Counted from the first letter of the stretch, positions 8,159 through 16,602 are shown. The stretch is 64,000 nt of DNA from Phenylobacterium montanum (GCF_018135625.1 NZ_CP073078.1:1954501-2018500); one strand, 5' to 3'. The notes: a model not told the origin generated them from the sequence alone. Numbers and translations: made by a program.

Positions 8159-9163
8159 ATGTCCGTCACGCCTCGCAACGTCCGCTGCGCCATCATCGGG
8201 TCCGGTCCCGCCGGCTACACCGCCGCCATCTACGCCGCCCGCGCCATGCTGGAGCCGGTCTTGATCGCGGGCATCCAGCCGGGCGGGCAACTGACCATCA
8301 CCACCGATGTCGAGAACTATCCCGGCTTTTCCGACGTGATCCAAGGCCCCTGGCTGATGGACCAGATGAAGGCCCAGGCCGAGCACGTGGGGACCGAGTT
8401 CGTCGCCGACATCGTGCTGAAAGCGGATCTGTCGACCCGTCCGTTCCGCCTGGAGTGCGACAGCGGCGCGGTGTTTCTGGCCGAGACCCTGATCATCGCC
8501 ACCGGCGCCCAGGCCAAGTGGCTGGGCCTGCCCACCGAGCAGACCTTCCAGGGCTTCGGCGTCTCGGCCTGCGCCACCTGCGACGGCTTCTTCTATCGGG
8601 GCAAGAACGTAGTCGTCGTTGGTGGCGGCAACACTGCGGTCGAGGAGGCGCTGTTCCTGACCAACTTCGCCGCCAAGGTGACGGTGGTGCACCGCCGCGA
8701 CGAGTTCCGCGCCGAGCGCATCCTGCAGCAACGCCTGTTCGCCCATCCGAAGATCGAGGTGGTGTGGGACAGCGCCATCGACGAGATCCTGGGGACCAAG
8801 GAGCCCCTGGGCGTCACCGGCGTCCGCCTGAAGAACGTGGGCACCGGCGCCCTCAGCGAGATCGCCTGCGACGGGGTGTTCGTCGCCATCGGCCACGCCC
8901 CCTCCTCCGAGCTGTTCGCTGGCCAGCTGGAGACCAACGCCGGCGGCTATCTGAAAGTGGTTCCGGGCACGGCGGCGACCGCCATCCCCGGCGTCTGGGC
9001 CGCGGGCGACGTCACCGACGACGTCTATCGACAGGCGGTGACCGCCGCCGGCATGGGCTGCATGGCCGCGCTGGAGGCCGTGCGCTTCCTGGCCGAAGAG
9101 GACCACAAGAAGGCCCACCACCCGATCAGCCACCAGGAAGCCCAGGAAATCGGAACCTGGTAA
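8159..9163 (+). CDS. trxB: Thioredoxin-disulfide reductase
   Basis: A 334-residue low-molecular-weight thioredoxin reductase. It has the N-terminal FAD Rossmann motif IIGSGPAGYTAAIYAAR, the redox disulfide Cys138-Ala-Thr-Cys141, the NADPH-binding VVVVGGGNTAVEEAL and the C-terminal FAD motif GVWAAGDVTDDVYRQAVTAAGMG. It reduces thioredoxin with NADPH in the cytosol. The ATG at 8159 is chosen because family similarity begins right there; the in-frame extension back to 8042 does not fit. A small hairpin at 9233-9249 may end the transcript. Confidence 0.93.
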   Translation: MSVTPRNVRCAIIGSGPAGYTAAIYAARAMLEPVLIAGIQPGGQLTITTDVENYPGFSDVIQGPWLMDQMKAQAEHVGTEFVADIVLKADLSTRPFRLECDSGAVFLAETLIIATGAQAKWLGLPTEQTFQGFGVSACATCDGFFYRGKNVVVVGGGNTAVEEALFLTNFAAKVTVVHRRDEFRAERILQQRLFAHPKIEVVWDSAIDEILGTKEPLGVTGVRLKNVGTGALSEIACDGVFVAIGHAPSSELFAGQLETNAGGYLKVVPGTAATAIPGVWAAGDVTDDVYRQAVTAAGMGCMAALEAVRFLAEEDHKKAHHPISHQEAQEIGTW

Positions 9164-9232
9164 GAGATTGCGAGGCCTGAGCCGCTGTCGCTATCAAGTG
9201 AACTGCAGGCCCCGCAAAAAATCGTGATGCCC

Positions 9233-9249
9233 GGCGACGCTGCGTCGCC
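9233..9249 (+). terminator. Short hairpin downstream of trxB
   Basis: A perfect 7-bp stem (9233-9239 with 9243-9249) with a 3-base loop, 70 bases past the trxB stop, followed by a short pyrimidine stretch. It may end the trxB transcript before the nad operon promoter. The evidence is only the fold and position. Confidence 0.35.
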
Positions 9250-9286
9250 CCTTCCAATCCCTTTCCATCCGGACTATATGTCTTGC

Positions 9287-9313
9287 ACCTTATGCTCAAA
9301 CCTAGCATAAGGT
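9287..9313. promoter_or_regulatory. Distal palindromic operator candidate upstream of nadA
   Basis: A perfect inverted repeat: ACCTTATGCT, 7 bases, AGCATAAGGT. Its core is ATGCT-N7-AGCAT. The same core spacing recurs at 9365-9381, with the two centres 73 bases apart. A TTGCAC hexamer at 9284-9289 followed 17 bases later by ATAAGG could be the promoter that this site would occlude. From memory, the sequence resembles motifs proposed for the alphaproteobacterial NAD repressor NadQ; this could not be checked here. Confidence 0.7.
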
Positions 9314-9364
9314 GAGGAACGCCGATGACCCTCGAGGGGCGCGGCGTTTTTACGGGACCCCGAA

Positions 9365-9381
9365 ATGCTCAATTTGAGCAT
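9365..9381. promoter_or_regulatory. Proximal palindromic operator candidate abutting the nadA ribosome binding site
   Basis: A perfect palindrome: ATGCTCAA, one base, TTGAGCAT. It has the ATGCT-N7-AGCAT core seen at 9287-9313. Position 9374-9385 is an exact reverse complement of the 12 bases at 9288-9299. It ends one base before the AAGGAGGA Shine-Dalgarno of nadA, so bound protein here would block transcription elongation or act with the upstream site. Confidence 0.7.
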
Positions 9382-9393
9382 AAGGAGGACGGC

Positions 9394-10479
9394 ATGGCGG
9401 ACGGATTTGCGGCCCTGGGCTTCACCCCCGAGATTGAGCGGGCGACCCTGCCTATCTGGGAAAAGGTCAAGAGCCGCGTCACCCCGCTGGAATGGCGGCT
9501 TCAGGCGCCCCTGATCGCTTCGATCAACGAGCTGAAAAAGCAGAAGAACGCGGTGATCCTGGCGCACAACTACATGACGCCGGAGATCTTCCACGGGGTC
9601 GGCGACTTCGTCGGCGACAGCCTGGGCCTGGCCCGCGAGGCGGCCAAGTGCGACGCCAAGATCATCGTCCAGGCCGGCGTGCACTTCATGGCCGAGACCT
9701 CCAAGGTGCTGTGCCCCGACAAGACCGTGCTGATCCCGGACCTGATGGCGGGCTGCTCGCTGGCCTCCTCGATCACCGGCGCCGACGTGCGCCTGATCAA
9801 GCAGCGCTATCCGGGCCTGCCGGTCGTGACCTACGTCAACACCACCGCCGACGTGAAGGCCGAGACCGACATCTGCTGCACCAGCGCCAACGCCGTGCAG
9901 GTCGTGGAGCACATCGCCCGCGAGTGGGGCGTGGACCGGGTGATCCTGATCCCCGACGAGTTCCTCGCCCGCAACGTCGCCCGCCAGACCGAGGTCGGTA
10001 TCATCGCCTGGAAGGGCCGCTGCGAGGTGCATGAGCGCTTCGACCGCAACGACATCATCGAGCTGCGCGCCGCCTATCCGGGCGCCGAGATCCTAGCCCA
10101 CCCCGAATGCCCCACCGAGGTCCTGGAAGAGGCCGACTTCGCCGGCTCGACCGCAGCGATGAACGACTATGTGATCCAGAGAAAGCCGCGCCAGGTGGTG
10201 CTGATCACCGAATGCTCCATGGCCGACAACGTCGCGTGCGACGCGCCTGAGACCGAATTCGTGCGCCCCTGCAACCTCTGCCCGCACATGAAGCGGATCA
10301 GCCTGGAGAACATCCACGACGCCCTGCTCTACGACCGCTTCGTGGTCGAGATCGACCCCGCCGTGGCCGAGCGCGCGCGCCTGGCGGTGCAGCGGATGAT
10401 CGACATGCCCCCGCCGGCGGTCCCGGCCCGCTATGACCTGGTCAAGGCGCGCCACCACGTCGACGTCGAGCTGATCTAG
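9394..10479 (+). CDS. nadA: Quinolinate synthase A
   Basis: A 361-residue [4Fe-4S] enzyme that condenses iminoaspartate (from NadB) with dihydroxyacetone phosphate to give quinolinate. Family motifs include ILAHNYMTPEIFHGVGDFVGDS, LIPDLMAGCSLASS, VTYVNTTADVKAETD and the C-terminal cysteine motif CNLCPHMKRISLENI. The ATG at 9394 is preferred over the in-frame ATG at 9325: AAGGAGGA sits directly before it, and the earlier start would place the palindromic operator inside the coding region. It leads the nadA-protease-nadB-nadC operon. Confidence 0.95.
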   Translation: MADGFAALGFTPEIERATLPIWEKVKSRVTPLEWRLQAPLIASINELKKQKNAVILAHNYMTPEIFHGVGDFVGDSLGLAREAAKCDAKIIVQAGVHFMAETSKVLCPDKTVLIPDLMAGCSLASSITGADVRLIKQRYPGLPVVTYVNTTADVKAETDICCTSANAVQVVEHIAREWGVDRVILIPDEFLARNVARQTEVGIIAWKGRCEVHERFDRNDIIELRAAYPGAEILAHPECPTEVLEEADFAGSTAAMNDYVIQRKPRQVVLITECSMADNVACDAPETEFVRPCNLCPHMKRISLENIHDALLYDRFVVEIDPAVAERARLAVQRMIDMPPPAVPARYDLVKARHHVDVELI

Positions 10480-10489
10480 GCCCATCCCC

Positions 10490-11299
10490 GTGTCCGCCCC
10501 GGACCCCACAGCGCCCTCCGCCTCGGATGTCGAGCGGCTCGGCCCATGGGGGGCGCTGGCCGCCGATGCGGAGTCCACGCCCTCGCCGGACCCGGCCCCG
10601 GCCCCACAGTCGCCGCGGTCGCTGGCGTCAGAGCTGGGCTGGGGCCTGGTCTCGACCGCGGCCCTGGCCTTATTCCTGGGGCTGCAATGGGGCTGGGTGA
10701 GGGCCGCCGCCGGTGTGCTGGGCGTGTTTGTGCACGAGTTCGGCCACCTCGCGGCGATCAACGGCCTGGGTTGCGGGCCGGGCCGTATCCAGATCATTCC
10801 CTTCTTCGGCGGGGCGGCCAGCATGCGCCGCGCCCCGGACACCGAGTTCAAGAGCGTGCTGATCGCCCTCGCCGGGCCGATCGCCGGCCTTGCCGCCGCC
10901 ATCCCCTTCTGGGGCCTCTATGTCGTGACCCGCGACGCCCGCTGGCTGCAAGGCGTGGTGTTCATCGGCGGCCTGAACCTGCTGAATCTTCTGCCGGCGC
11001 CGCCGCTCGATGGGGCCAAGGCTCTGGGGCCGGCCCTGGCCTGGATCCATCCCACCGTCGAGCGCGGGGCGATGATGTTCCTGGGCGGCATCGGTGTCTA
11101 TCTGGCGGTGCGCTTCGGCCAACCCCTGATCGCCGCCTTCGTTGGTATCGGCGCCGCCCAGGCGGTGCTGGGCCGCGTCCCGCGGGCGCCGGCCAAGCGG
11201 ATGAGCATCCTGCAGTGGCTTGCGGCCCTCGTCCTGTGGGCAGGCGCCTTCGTCCTCTGCGCGACGGTCACCTACGCCGCCTGGCCGCGGCAAGCTTGA
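10490..11299 (+). CDS. M50/site-2-type membrane metalloprotease
   Basis: A 269-residue protein starting at GTG 10490, ten bases after nadA. After a Pro/Ala-rich N-terminal tail of about 55 residues come several membrane segments. The first zinc motif HEFGH is at residues 82-86 within a hydrophobic segment. The second motif is NLLPAPPLDGAKAL, matching the NxxPxPxxDG pattern of intramembrane zinc proteases. No PDZ domain is present. Site-2 proteases cut membrane-anchored anti-sigma factors or signal-peptide remnants; the substrate here is unknown. Its place between nadA and nadB is unusual and implies cotranscription with NAD synthesis. Confidence 0.8.
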   Translation: MSAPDPTAPSASDVERLGPWGALAADAESTPSPDPAPAPQSPRSLASELGWGLVSTAALALFLGLQWGWVRAAAGVLGVFVHEFGHLAAINGLGCGPGRIQIIPFFGGAASMRRAPDTEFKSVLIALAGPIAGLAAAIPFWGLYVVTRDARWLQGVVFIGGLNLLNLLPAPPLDGAKALGPALAWIHPTVERGAMMFLGGIGVYLAVRFGQPLIAAFVGIGAAQAVLGRVPRAPAKRMSILQWLAALVLWAGAFVLCATVTYAAWPRQA

Positions 11300-11314
11300 G
11301 TTCGGAGTGGCATC

Positions 11315-12832
11315 TTGGTTGAGCATGAGACTTTCGATGGCGTGCTGATCGTGGGCGCGGGCCTGGCCGGCCTCTCCGCCGCCCTGGCCGCCGCCCCACG
11401 CAAGGCCCTGGTCCTGAGCGCGGCGCCGCTGCTGCAAGGCTGTTCTTCGGCCTGGGCCCAGGGCGGCATGGCCGCGGCCCTCAGCGCAGACGACGCGCCG
11501 GACCTGCACGCCGCCGACACCGTCGCCGCCGGCGCTGGCCTGGTCGACCCGGCCGTGGCCGAACTCCTGACCCGCGAAGGTCCCGCCGCCGTCCGCCGCC
11601 TGGCCGAATACGGCGCGCCCTTCGACCGCGACGCGGAGGGCCGCTTCGCCCAGAGCCTCGAGGCCGCCCACAGCCGCCCGCGCGTGGCCCGGGTCAAGGG
11701 AGACCAGGCCGGCCGGGCGATCATGGAGGCGGTCTGCGCCAAGGCCCTGGCGGAGCCGCACATCGAGGTCCGGCCCGAGGCCCGGGTCCGAGCCCTCCTG
11801 ACCGACGCCGAGGGTCGGGTGCGCGGCGTGCTGGCCGAAGTCGGCGGACGCCTGATCCAGATCACCGCGTCGGCGACCGTCCTCGCCACCGGCGGCCTTG
11901 GCGGCCTCTACGCCGTCACCACCAATCCGGTCGCGGTGCGCGGCGAGGGCCTGGCCCTGGCGGCCCTGGCCGGGGCGCAGATCGCCGACCCCGAGTTCGT
12001 CCAGTTCCATCCCACAGCCATCGCCATCCACGCCGACCCCGCTCCGCTGGCGACCGAGGCCCTGCGCGGCGAGGGCGCTGTGCTGGTCGACGCCGAGGGC
12101 CGGCCGTTCATGGCCGCCTATCACCCCATGGCCGACCTCGCTCCGCGCGACGTGGTCGCCCGCGCCATCCATCGCCAGATCGCCGAAGACAAGGGCGCCT
12201 TCCTCGACGCCCGCCAGGCCATCGGCGCTCACTTCCCCGACGAATTCCCGGCCGTTTTCGCCGCCTGCATGGGCGGCGGCATCGACCCACGCGAACAGCC
12301 GATCCCGGTGGCCCCCGCCGTGCACTATCACATGGGCGGGGTGGTCACCGACACAGCAGGCCGCACCAGCCTGGAAGGCCTGTACGCCGCAGGCGAATGC
12401 GCCTCGACCGGGGTGCATGGCGCCAACCGCCTCGCCTCCAACTCGCTCTTGGAAGCGGCCGTATTCGGGACCCGCGCCGGCCAGGCCGCGCGTGAGGTCG
12501 CGGGGCCGCGCACCAGCCCGCTCGCCGCCCGACCTGCCCCCGACCTGCCGCCCATGGCCCTGCGCCGCCTGCGCGAAGCCATGAGCCGCGACGCCGGGGT
12601 GGTGCGCGACGCAGAAGGCCTCGGCGGGCTGATCGGCCTGATCGACGATCTGGAAAGCCGCCATGGCGCGGCCTTGCCCCTGGTCACCGCGCGCCTGGTG
12701 GCCGAGCAGGCCCTGGCCCGCCAGGAAAGCCGCGGCGCCCACTTCCGCGCCGATTTCCCCAACGCCGCGGCCGAACCCCGCCGCACCTTCCTGACCCTCG
12801 CCTCCGGCTCGGCCGCGGGCGAGGCCGCCTGA
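11315..12832 (+). CDS. nadB: L-aspartate oxidase
   Basis: A 505-residue flavoprotein of the succinate dehydrogenase/fumarate reductase flavoprotein family that oxidises L-aspartate to iminoaspartate. Visible motifs are LIVGAGLAGLSAALAA (FAD), SSAWAQGGMAAA, the substrate region EFVQFHPTAI, YHMGGVVTD and AAGECASTGVHGANRLASNSLLE. The start is a TTG at 11315 preceded by a GGAG; no in-frame ATG occurs before the FAD motif. It begins 15 bases after the protease gene, and nadC follows 18 bases later. Confidence 0.92.
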   Translation: MVEHETFDGVLIVGAGLAGLSAALAAAPRKALVLSAAPLLQGCSSAWAQGGMAAALSADDAPDLHAADTVAAGAGLVDPAVAELLTREGPAAVRRLAEYGAPFDRDAEGRFAQSLEAAHSRPRVARVKGDQAGRAIMEAVCAKALAEPHIEVRPEARVRALLTDAEGRVRGVLAEVGGRLIQITASATVLATGGLGGLYAVTTNPVAVRGEGLALAALAGAQIADPEFVQFHPTAIAIHADPAPLATEALRGEGAVLVDAEGRPFMAAYHPMADLAPRDVVARAIHRQIAEDKGAFLDARQAIGAHFPDEFPAVFAACMGGGIDPREQPIPVAPAVHYHMGGVVTDTAGRTSLEGLYAAGECASTGVHGANRLASNSLLEAAVFGTRAGQAAREVAGPRTSPLAARPAPDLPPMALRRLREAMSRDAGVVRDAEGLGGLIGLIDDLESRHGAALPLVTARLVAEQALARQESRGAHFRADFPNAAAEPRRTFLTLASGSAAGEAA

Positions 12833-12850
12833 TTTTTCGAAAGCCTCGGA

Positions 12851-13696
12851 ATGCTGTCTCCCCTGCCCGATCTCCTGATCGATCCTGTCGTACGCGCCGC
12901 CCTGACCGAGGACCTCGGTCGCGCCGGCGACGTCACCGCCCAGGCCTGCCTGCCCGAGGGCAAGCCGCTGATGGCCGCCTTCGCCGCGCGCAAGGAGGGC
13001 CGCGTCGCCGGCCTCGCCTGCGCCCGCCTGGCCGTGGCGGCGATGGATCCGGCCGCCCGCTTCGAGGTCCTGATCCCCGACGGCGCCGACGCCCCCGCCG
13101 GGGCCGAACTCGCCCGGATCAGCGGCGACGCCCGCGCCATCCTTTCGGCCGAGCGCGTAGCCCTGAACTTGATGGGCCGGCTCAGCGGGATCGCCACGCT
13201 TACCCGCGCCTATGTGCGCGCCGTCGAGGGGACCCGCGCCCGCATCGTCTGCACCCGCAAGACCACGCCGGGCTTGCGCGCCCTGGAGAAATACGCCGTG
13301 CGCTGCGGCGGCGGGGTGAACCACCGCTTCGGCCTGGATGACGCCATCCTGATCAAGGACAACCATGTCGCCGCATGCGGCGGGGTCGCCCAGGCCCTTG
13401 AGCGCGCCCGCGCCGCCGCCAGCCACCTGATGAAGATCGAGGTCGAGGTCGACAGCCTGGACCAACTGGACCAGGCCCTGCCCTTCCGCCCCGACGTGAT
13501 CATGCTGGACAATTTCAGCCTGGACGACCTGAAGGCCGCCGTCGCCCGCGTGGCCGGCGCCGTGCCCCTGGAGGCCTCCGGAGGGGTCAACCTGGAGACG
13601 GTCCGCGCCATCGCCGAGACCGGCGTCGACGCCATCTCGGTCGGCGCCCTGACCCACTCGGCCCCCGTGCTGGACATCGGCCTGGACGCGGTCTGA
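12851..13696 (+). CDS. nadC: Nicotinate-nucleotide diphosphorylase (carboxylating)
   Basis: A 281-residue quinolinate phosphoribosyltransferase, converting quinolinate and PRPP to nicotinate mononucleotide. Motifs include LTEDLGRAGDVTAQ, ERVALNLMGRLSGIAT, RIVCTRKTTPGLR, YAVRCGGGVNHRFGLDDAIL with the conserved IKDNH, IEVEVDSL and MLDNFS, and the phosphate-binding end ISVGALTHSAPVLDIGLD. It is the last gene of the nad operon. Its product NaMN is also the co-substrate of CobT enzymes, one divergent member of which lies 2 kb downstream. Confidence 0.95.
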   Translation: MLSPLPDLLIDPVVRAALTEDLGRAGDVTAQACLPEGKPLMAAFAARKEGRVAGLACARLAVAAMDPAARFEVLIPDGADAPAGAELARISGDARAILSAERVALNLMGRLSGIATLTRAYVRAVEGTRARIVCTRKTTPGLRALEKYAVRCGGGVNHRFGLDDAILIKDNHVAACGGVAQALERARAAASHLMKIEVEVDSLDQLDQALPFRPDVIMLDNFSLDDLKAAVARVAGAVPLEASGGVNLETVRAIAETGVDAISVGALTHSAPVLDIGLDAV

Positions 13697-13708
13697 GGAA
13701 ACCCGGGC

Positions 13709-14101
13709 TCAGCAGACCCGCTGGCGCTCCGCAGCGCCCTGCCGGTCGGACCAGTGCAGCATCACGCCGCAGACCGGCCGTGCGACAAGGCCTCCAGCGG
13801 CGCCCGACAGCGGCGCTTCGCCAATCAGATGCTCGCCGCTGCGGCCCGTCCAGACGCCGCCTTCGAAACCGCCGAGGCGCCCATGCCTTCGCCAATGGTC
13901 ATGGTCGCGGTCATGGTCCGACTCCCGCCGGGCCTGGGGCGGCGGCGCCTCGTAGTGGGGCGCAGGCCCGAGTTTGATCCCCGTAGCTGGCGGCGCTGGC
14001 GGTGGCGGCCCGCCGCCATGATGCGCCGAGCGCCCGCCTGCGGGGTGCGCTACGACGGCGACCGCCAGGGCCGCCGCTAGGATCTGAGCTGAAGCGGCCA
14101 T
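13709..14101 (-). CDS. Small exported protein of unknown function
   Basis: A 130-residue protein if started at the ATG at 14101, where a clear signal peptide begins (MAASAQILAAALAVAVVAHPAGG). The mature part opens with a Pro-rich linker, followed by a His/Asp/Arg-rich stretch (ESDHDRDHDHWRRHGR) that could bind metal. It ends with two cysteines (CGVMLHWS and the last residue). I do not recognise a family. Starting at 14164 would add a less plausible N-terminus. It lies between convergent nadC and the phospholipase D-like gene on its own strand. Confidence 0.5.
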   Translation of the reverse strand: MAASAQILAAALAVAVVAHPAGGRSAHHGGGPPPPAPPATGIKLGPAPHYEAPPPQARRESDHDRDHDHWRRHGRLGGFEGGVWTGRSGEHLIGEAPLSGAAGGLVARPVCGVMLHWSDRQGAAERQRVC

Positions 14102-14160
14102 GGCGCGCTCCCTTGATCGCTTGGCGAGGCCAGACACGCTGATCTCGACGGGCCGAGCGG

Positions 14161-15624
14161 TCAATCGCGCAGTTGGCCTATGGCCGCCATGCTGGCCACT
14201 TCCGCCCGCAGCCGGCGGCGCCGCCGATCCACCCGCCAGCTGTCCCAGGTTCCGTCGGGGTCGCCCAGATGGGAGCGGGCGATGAAGCTAGAAAGGGGCC
14301 CAAGCGACCGCGGCGCGATCTGCTGCAGCCGCTCGCCGTGGCGCAGAGCCTCGATTCCGTCCACCAGCCCGCCCTCCTTCTGGATCGCTGCGGCCACATC
14401 GCCGGAAGTGCGGCCGAGGAAGTGGCCGATCAGGTGATTGCGCAGGTTGCGGATCGCCTCGGCCGTCTCCGGCCGGTCGCCCTCCACGGCGAGTTCGACC
14501 TCGGTGTCGAAGCCCCCAGAGCGGTTGTTCAGGTTGGCCGAGCCGATCCGCACCAACCGGTCGTCGACTATGGTCAGCTTGGAATGGACAATGATCGGCT
14601 TGCCGCCGACAGTCCGGGGCCGGAAGGCGCGGAAGCGGTCGTAGCGGTCCGCGGCCCGCAGGCGCCTCAGGATCAGGGCGCGGGCGCGGTCCATGGTCAG
14701 CCGGTCGAAGTAGCTGGGCGAGGCCTCGGTGGAGACCAGCACGATCTCGGGCCCGTCCGGCTCGGCCAGCCGCCGCGCCAGGGCCTCCTCCACCACCGGC
14801 GACGTGAAGTACTGGTTTTCCAGATAGAGGCTCCGCTGCGCTTCCGCGATCGAACGCAGGGTCAGGGCCCGCCACTCGCGCACCGCCGGACGGCCATGCC
14901 AGGCGGGTTCGGTGCGGGCGATAGCGACGGAGACATCGGTCAGATGCGGCCGGACCGCTTTCGGCCAGGGGCCGGAAAAGGCTTCATCGGGCGGGGCCAG
15001 CACTTCCCCGCAAGCTCTGCGCCAGCGCTCGCGGGCGAGGTCGCCGAGCGCCTTGGCCGCCGCCCCGTCGACCATTATCGCCACCTCGTGCCGCGGGACG
15101 TGGTAGGCGTAGTTCGGATCGAGCCGCCGGCTGTCGCGGTCCAGGTGCGCCTGGCTGTCCCAGCGGTCGGGCGCGAAATCGCCCGAAGCGCAGATGGCGA
15201 CGGCGTCGTCGACCACCACCACCTTCTGGTGATGGCAGGCGCCGAAGGGCACGGCGTCGTCGAGGCGGAAACGCACCCTCGTGCCCGCGAACCATTCATG
15301 CGCGCGGTGCGGAAAGAATTCCTGCGAGGCCGAGATCGGCAGGGCCGAGCGCCAAATCAGCACCCGGACCTCGACCGTCGGCCGCTGCTGCGAAAGCCGG
15401 ATCAGGACATTGCCGATCTCGTCCGGCTCGTTGGGCTTCTCGGTCCCATCCGGCTGCAGCCGCGTTCGGGGGTCGAAGCCCCAGCCCAGGATGGTCACCG
15501 AGCGCCTGGCCCGCGCCAGGGCCTCTCGCACAGCGTCGAAATAGGCCAGGGTGTCGATCAGGAAGGCGACACGGCCTGCTCGCTCGATGCGCCAGCAGGT
15601 TTCGCCAGGTTCCAGCAGCCCCAT
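14161..15624 (-). CDS. Phospholipase D-like/cardiolipin synthase-family protein
   Basis: A 487-residue protein with both HKD motifs of the phospholipase D superfamily: HQKVVVVDD beginning at His132 and HSKLTIVDDRLVRIGSANLNNRS beginning at His347. The two histidines form the active site, which transfers a phosphatidyl group through a phosphohistidine. It lacks N-terminal membrane segments, so it resembles the soluble PLD-type family rather than classical bacterial cardiolipin synthase A. It could act as phospholipase, transphosphatidylase or cardiolipin synthase. It is the downstream partner of the CobT-like gene, 11 bases away on the same strand. Confidence 0.85.
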   Translation of the reverse strand: MGLLEPGETCWRIERAGRVAFLIDTLAYFDAVREALARARRSVTILGWGFDPRTRLQPDGTEKPNEPDEIGNVLIRLSQQRPTVEVRVLIWRSALPISASQEFFPHRAHEWFAGTRVRFRLDDAVPFGACHHQKVVVVDDAVAICASGDFAPDRWDSQAHLDRDSRRLDPNYAYHVPRHEVAIMVDGAAAKALGDLARERWRRACGEVLAPPDEAFSGPWPKAVRPHLTDVSVAIARTEPAWHGRPAVREWRALTLRSIAEAQRSLYLENQYFTSPVVEEALARRLAEPDGPEIVLVSTEASPSYFDRLTMDRARALILRRLRAADRYDRFRAFRPRTVGGKPIIVHSKLTIVDDRLVRIGSANLNNRSGGFDTEVELAVEGDRPETAEAIRNLRNHLIGHFLGRTSGDVAAAIQKEGGLVDGIEALRHGERLQQIAPRSLGPLSSFIARSHLGDPDGTWDSWRVDRRRRRLRAEVASMAAIGQLRD

Positions 15625-15635
15625 CAGCCTTCACC

Positions 15636-16502
15636 TCATGCGGAGCCCTGCTCCGCTTGCGCAACCATGTCCGCCGCCAGCTTGACTATAGAAAGCACGG
15701 CGATCGAGGCCGTTCCATCCTCGATCCCCAAATGCAGGTCTGGCCAGGGTTCGGCCACCGCCTCGCGGCCGACCGCATGAGGCGCGTGGCCGATGCGGCA
15801 ATGGGCGGTGGCTTCGGGGTTGACGGCGTTCAGCGCCAGCGCCGCCGCCAGGGCCGGCGCGCCGTCCAGCAGAACGGGCACGCGCTGGATGCGTGCGGCC
15901 AGGATCGCGCCCGCTAGCGCCGCAGTTTCCCGCCCGCCCAGATGGCGCAGCAGCTGCAAGGGATTGTCGCCTGCTTCGTCCAGCGCCCGCTTCACGGACG
16001 GCCGCTCGCCGCCCTCGCCGGCCAGGGCCGCGGCAAGGTCGTGGGCAGCCTCGTCGGCCCCGGGGCCGAATCCGGCCAGAATCAGAAGGTCGGGCTGCTT
16101 GGCCAGGGCCTCCATGCCGAAGGCCATGGTGGCCGCGCATTCGCGCTCGCTCATCGCCGCCTTGACCGCTGTGTCGGCCACCGGCCGCTCAAGGGCCAGG
16201 TCGAACACGTCCAGCCCCGCGCCCAGGTGGCGCACCGCCCGACTGACCGGCGCCTCGCCGGCCGCGATCGCCTCCAGCCGCGTCCGCGCCTCGGCGGCGT
16301 CGCCACCTGCATGGGCGCCGGCATAGAGCGAGAGGATCGGCCGCATCACGCGTGGCGCGCCCCGCCAGCGCGCGATCCAGGCCGCAAGCCCGGCCATGGG
16401 GCCAAGATCAGCCCCCGCGGTCCGCGCAGCCTCGGCCGCCGCATCGTCCGGCGGCGGGAACTGGTGGAACAGGGCGCGGATGTCGTCGAACGGCTGGCTC
16501 AT
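15636..16502 (-). CDS. Divergent CobT-like nicotinate-nucleotide phosphoribosyltransferase
   Basis: A 288-residue protein whose C-terminal half follows CobT closely: LGGRETAALAGAILAARIQ, VPVLLDGAPALAAALAL and HLGIEDGTASIAVL, the last equivalent to the catalytic LGEGSGAAL segment. CobT moves phosphoribose from nicotinate mononucleotide to dimethylbenzimidazole to make alpha-ribazole phosphate for cobalamin. This copy is about 60 residues short of usual CobT. It lacks the ADHGV and GVGELGMANTT motifs as normally written; AGAHAGGDA and AGFGPGADEA occupy those places. No other cobalamin gene is near. It may be a paralogue with altered or no activity. Confidence 0.65.
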   Translation of the reverse strand: MSQPFDDIRALFHQFPPPDDAAAEAARTAGADLGPMAGLAAWIARWRGAPRVMRPILSLYAGAHAGGDAAEARTRLEAIAAGEAPVSRAVRHLGAGLDVFDLALERPVADTAVKAAMSERECAATMAFGMEALAKQPDLLILAGFGPGADEAAHDLAAALAGEGGERPSVKRALDEAGDNPLQLLRHLGGRETAALAGAILAARIQRVPVLLDGAPALAAALALNAVNPEATAHCRIGHAPHAVGREAVAEPWPDLHLGIEDGTASIAVLSIVKLAADMVAQAEQGSA

Positions 16503-16602
16503 GTGCTCGCCTTACCGCTCCCGGCGCGGCTCGGAAAGGCTCGCCTGCCGGCGAGCCCGGTCGGTAGGCTCGAAAAAGCGAAATGACACGGCGGGAGAGC
16601 CC

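Noticed and set aside
9325-9393. Upstream ATG extension of nadA
   Set aside because: It would add 23 residues with no family similarity, it contains the palindromic operator, and the later ATG has an AAGGAGGA site.
10670-13657. A 995-codon open frame on the minus strand across the nad operon
   Set aside because: It lies wholly antisense to the protease, nadB and nadC genes, which have clear family motifs. Its translation is low-complexity Gly/Ala/Gln/Arg sequence with no domain. Long antisense frames are a by-product of high-GC codon use.
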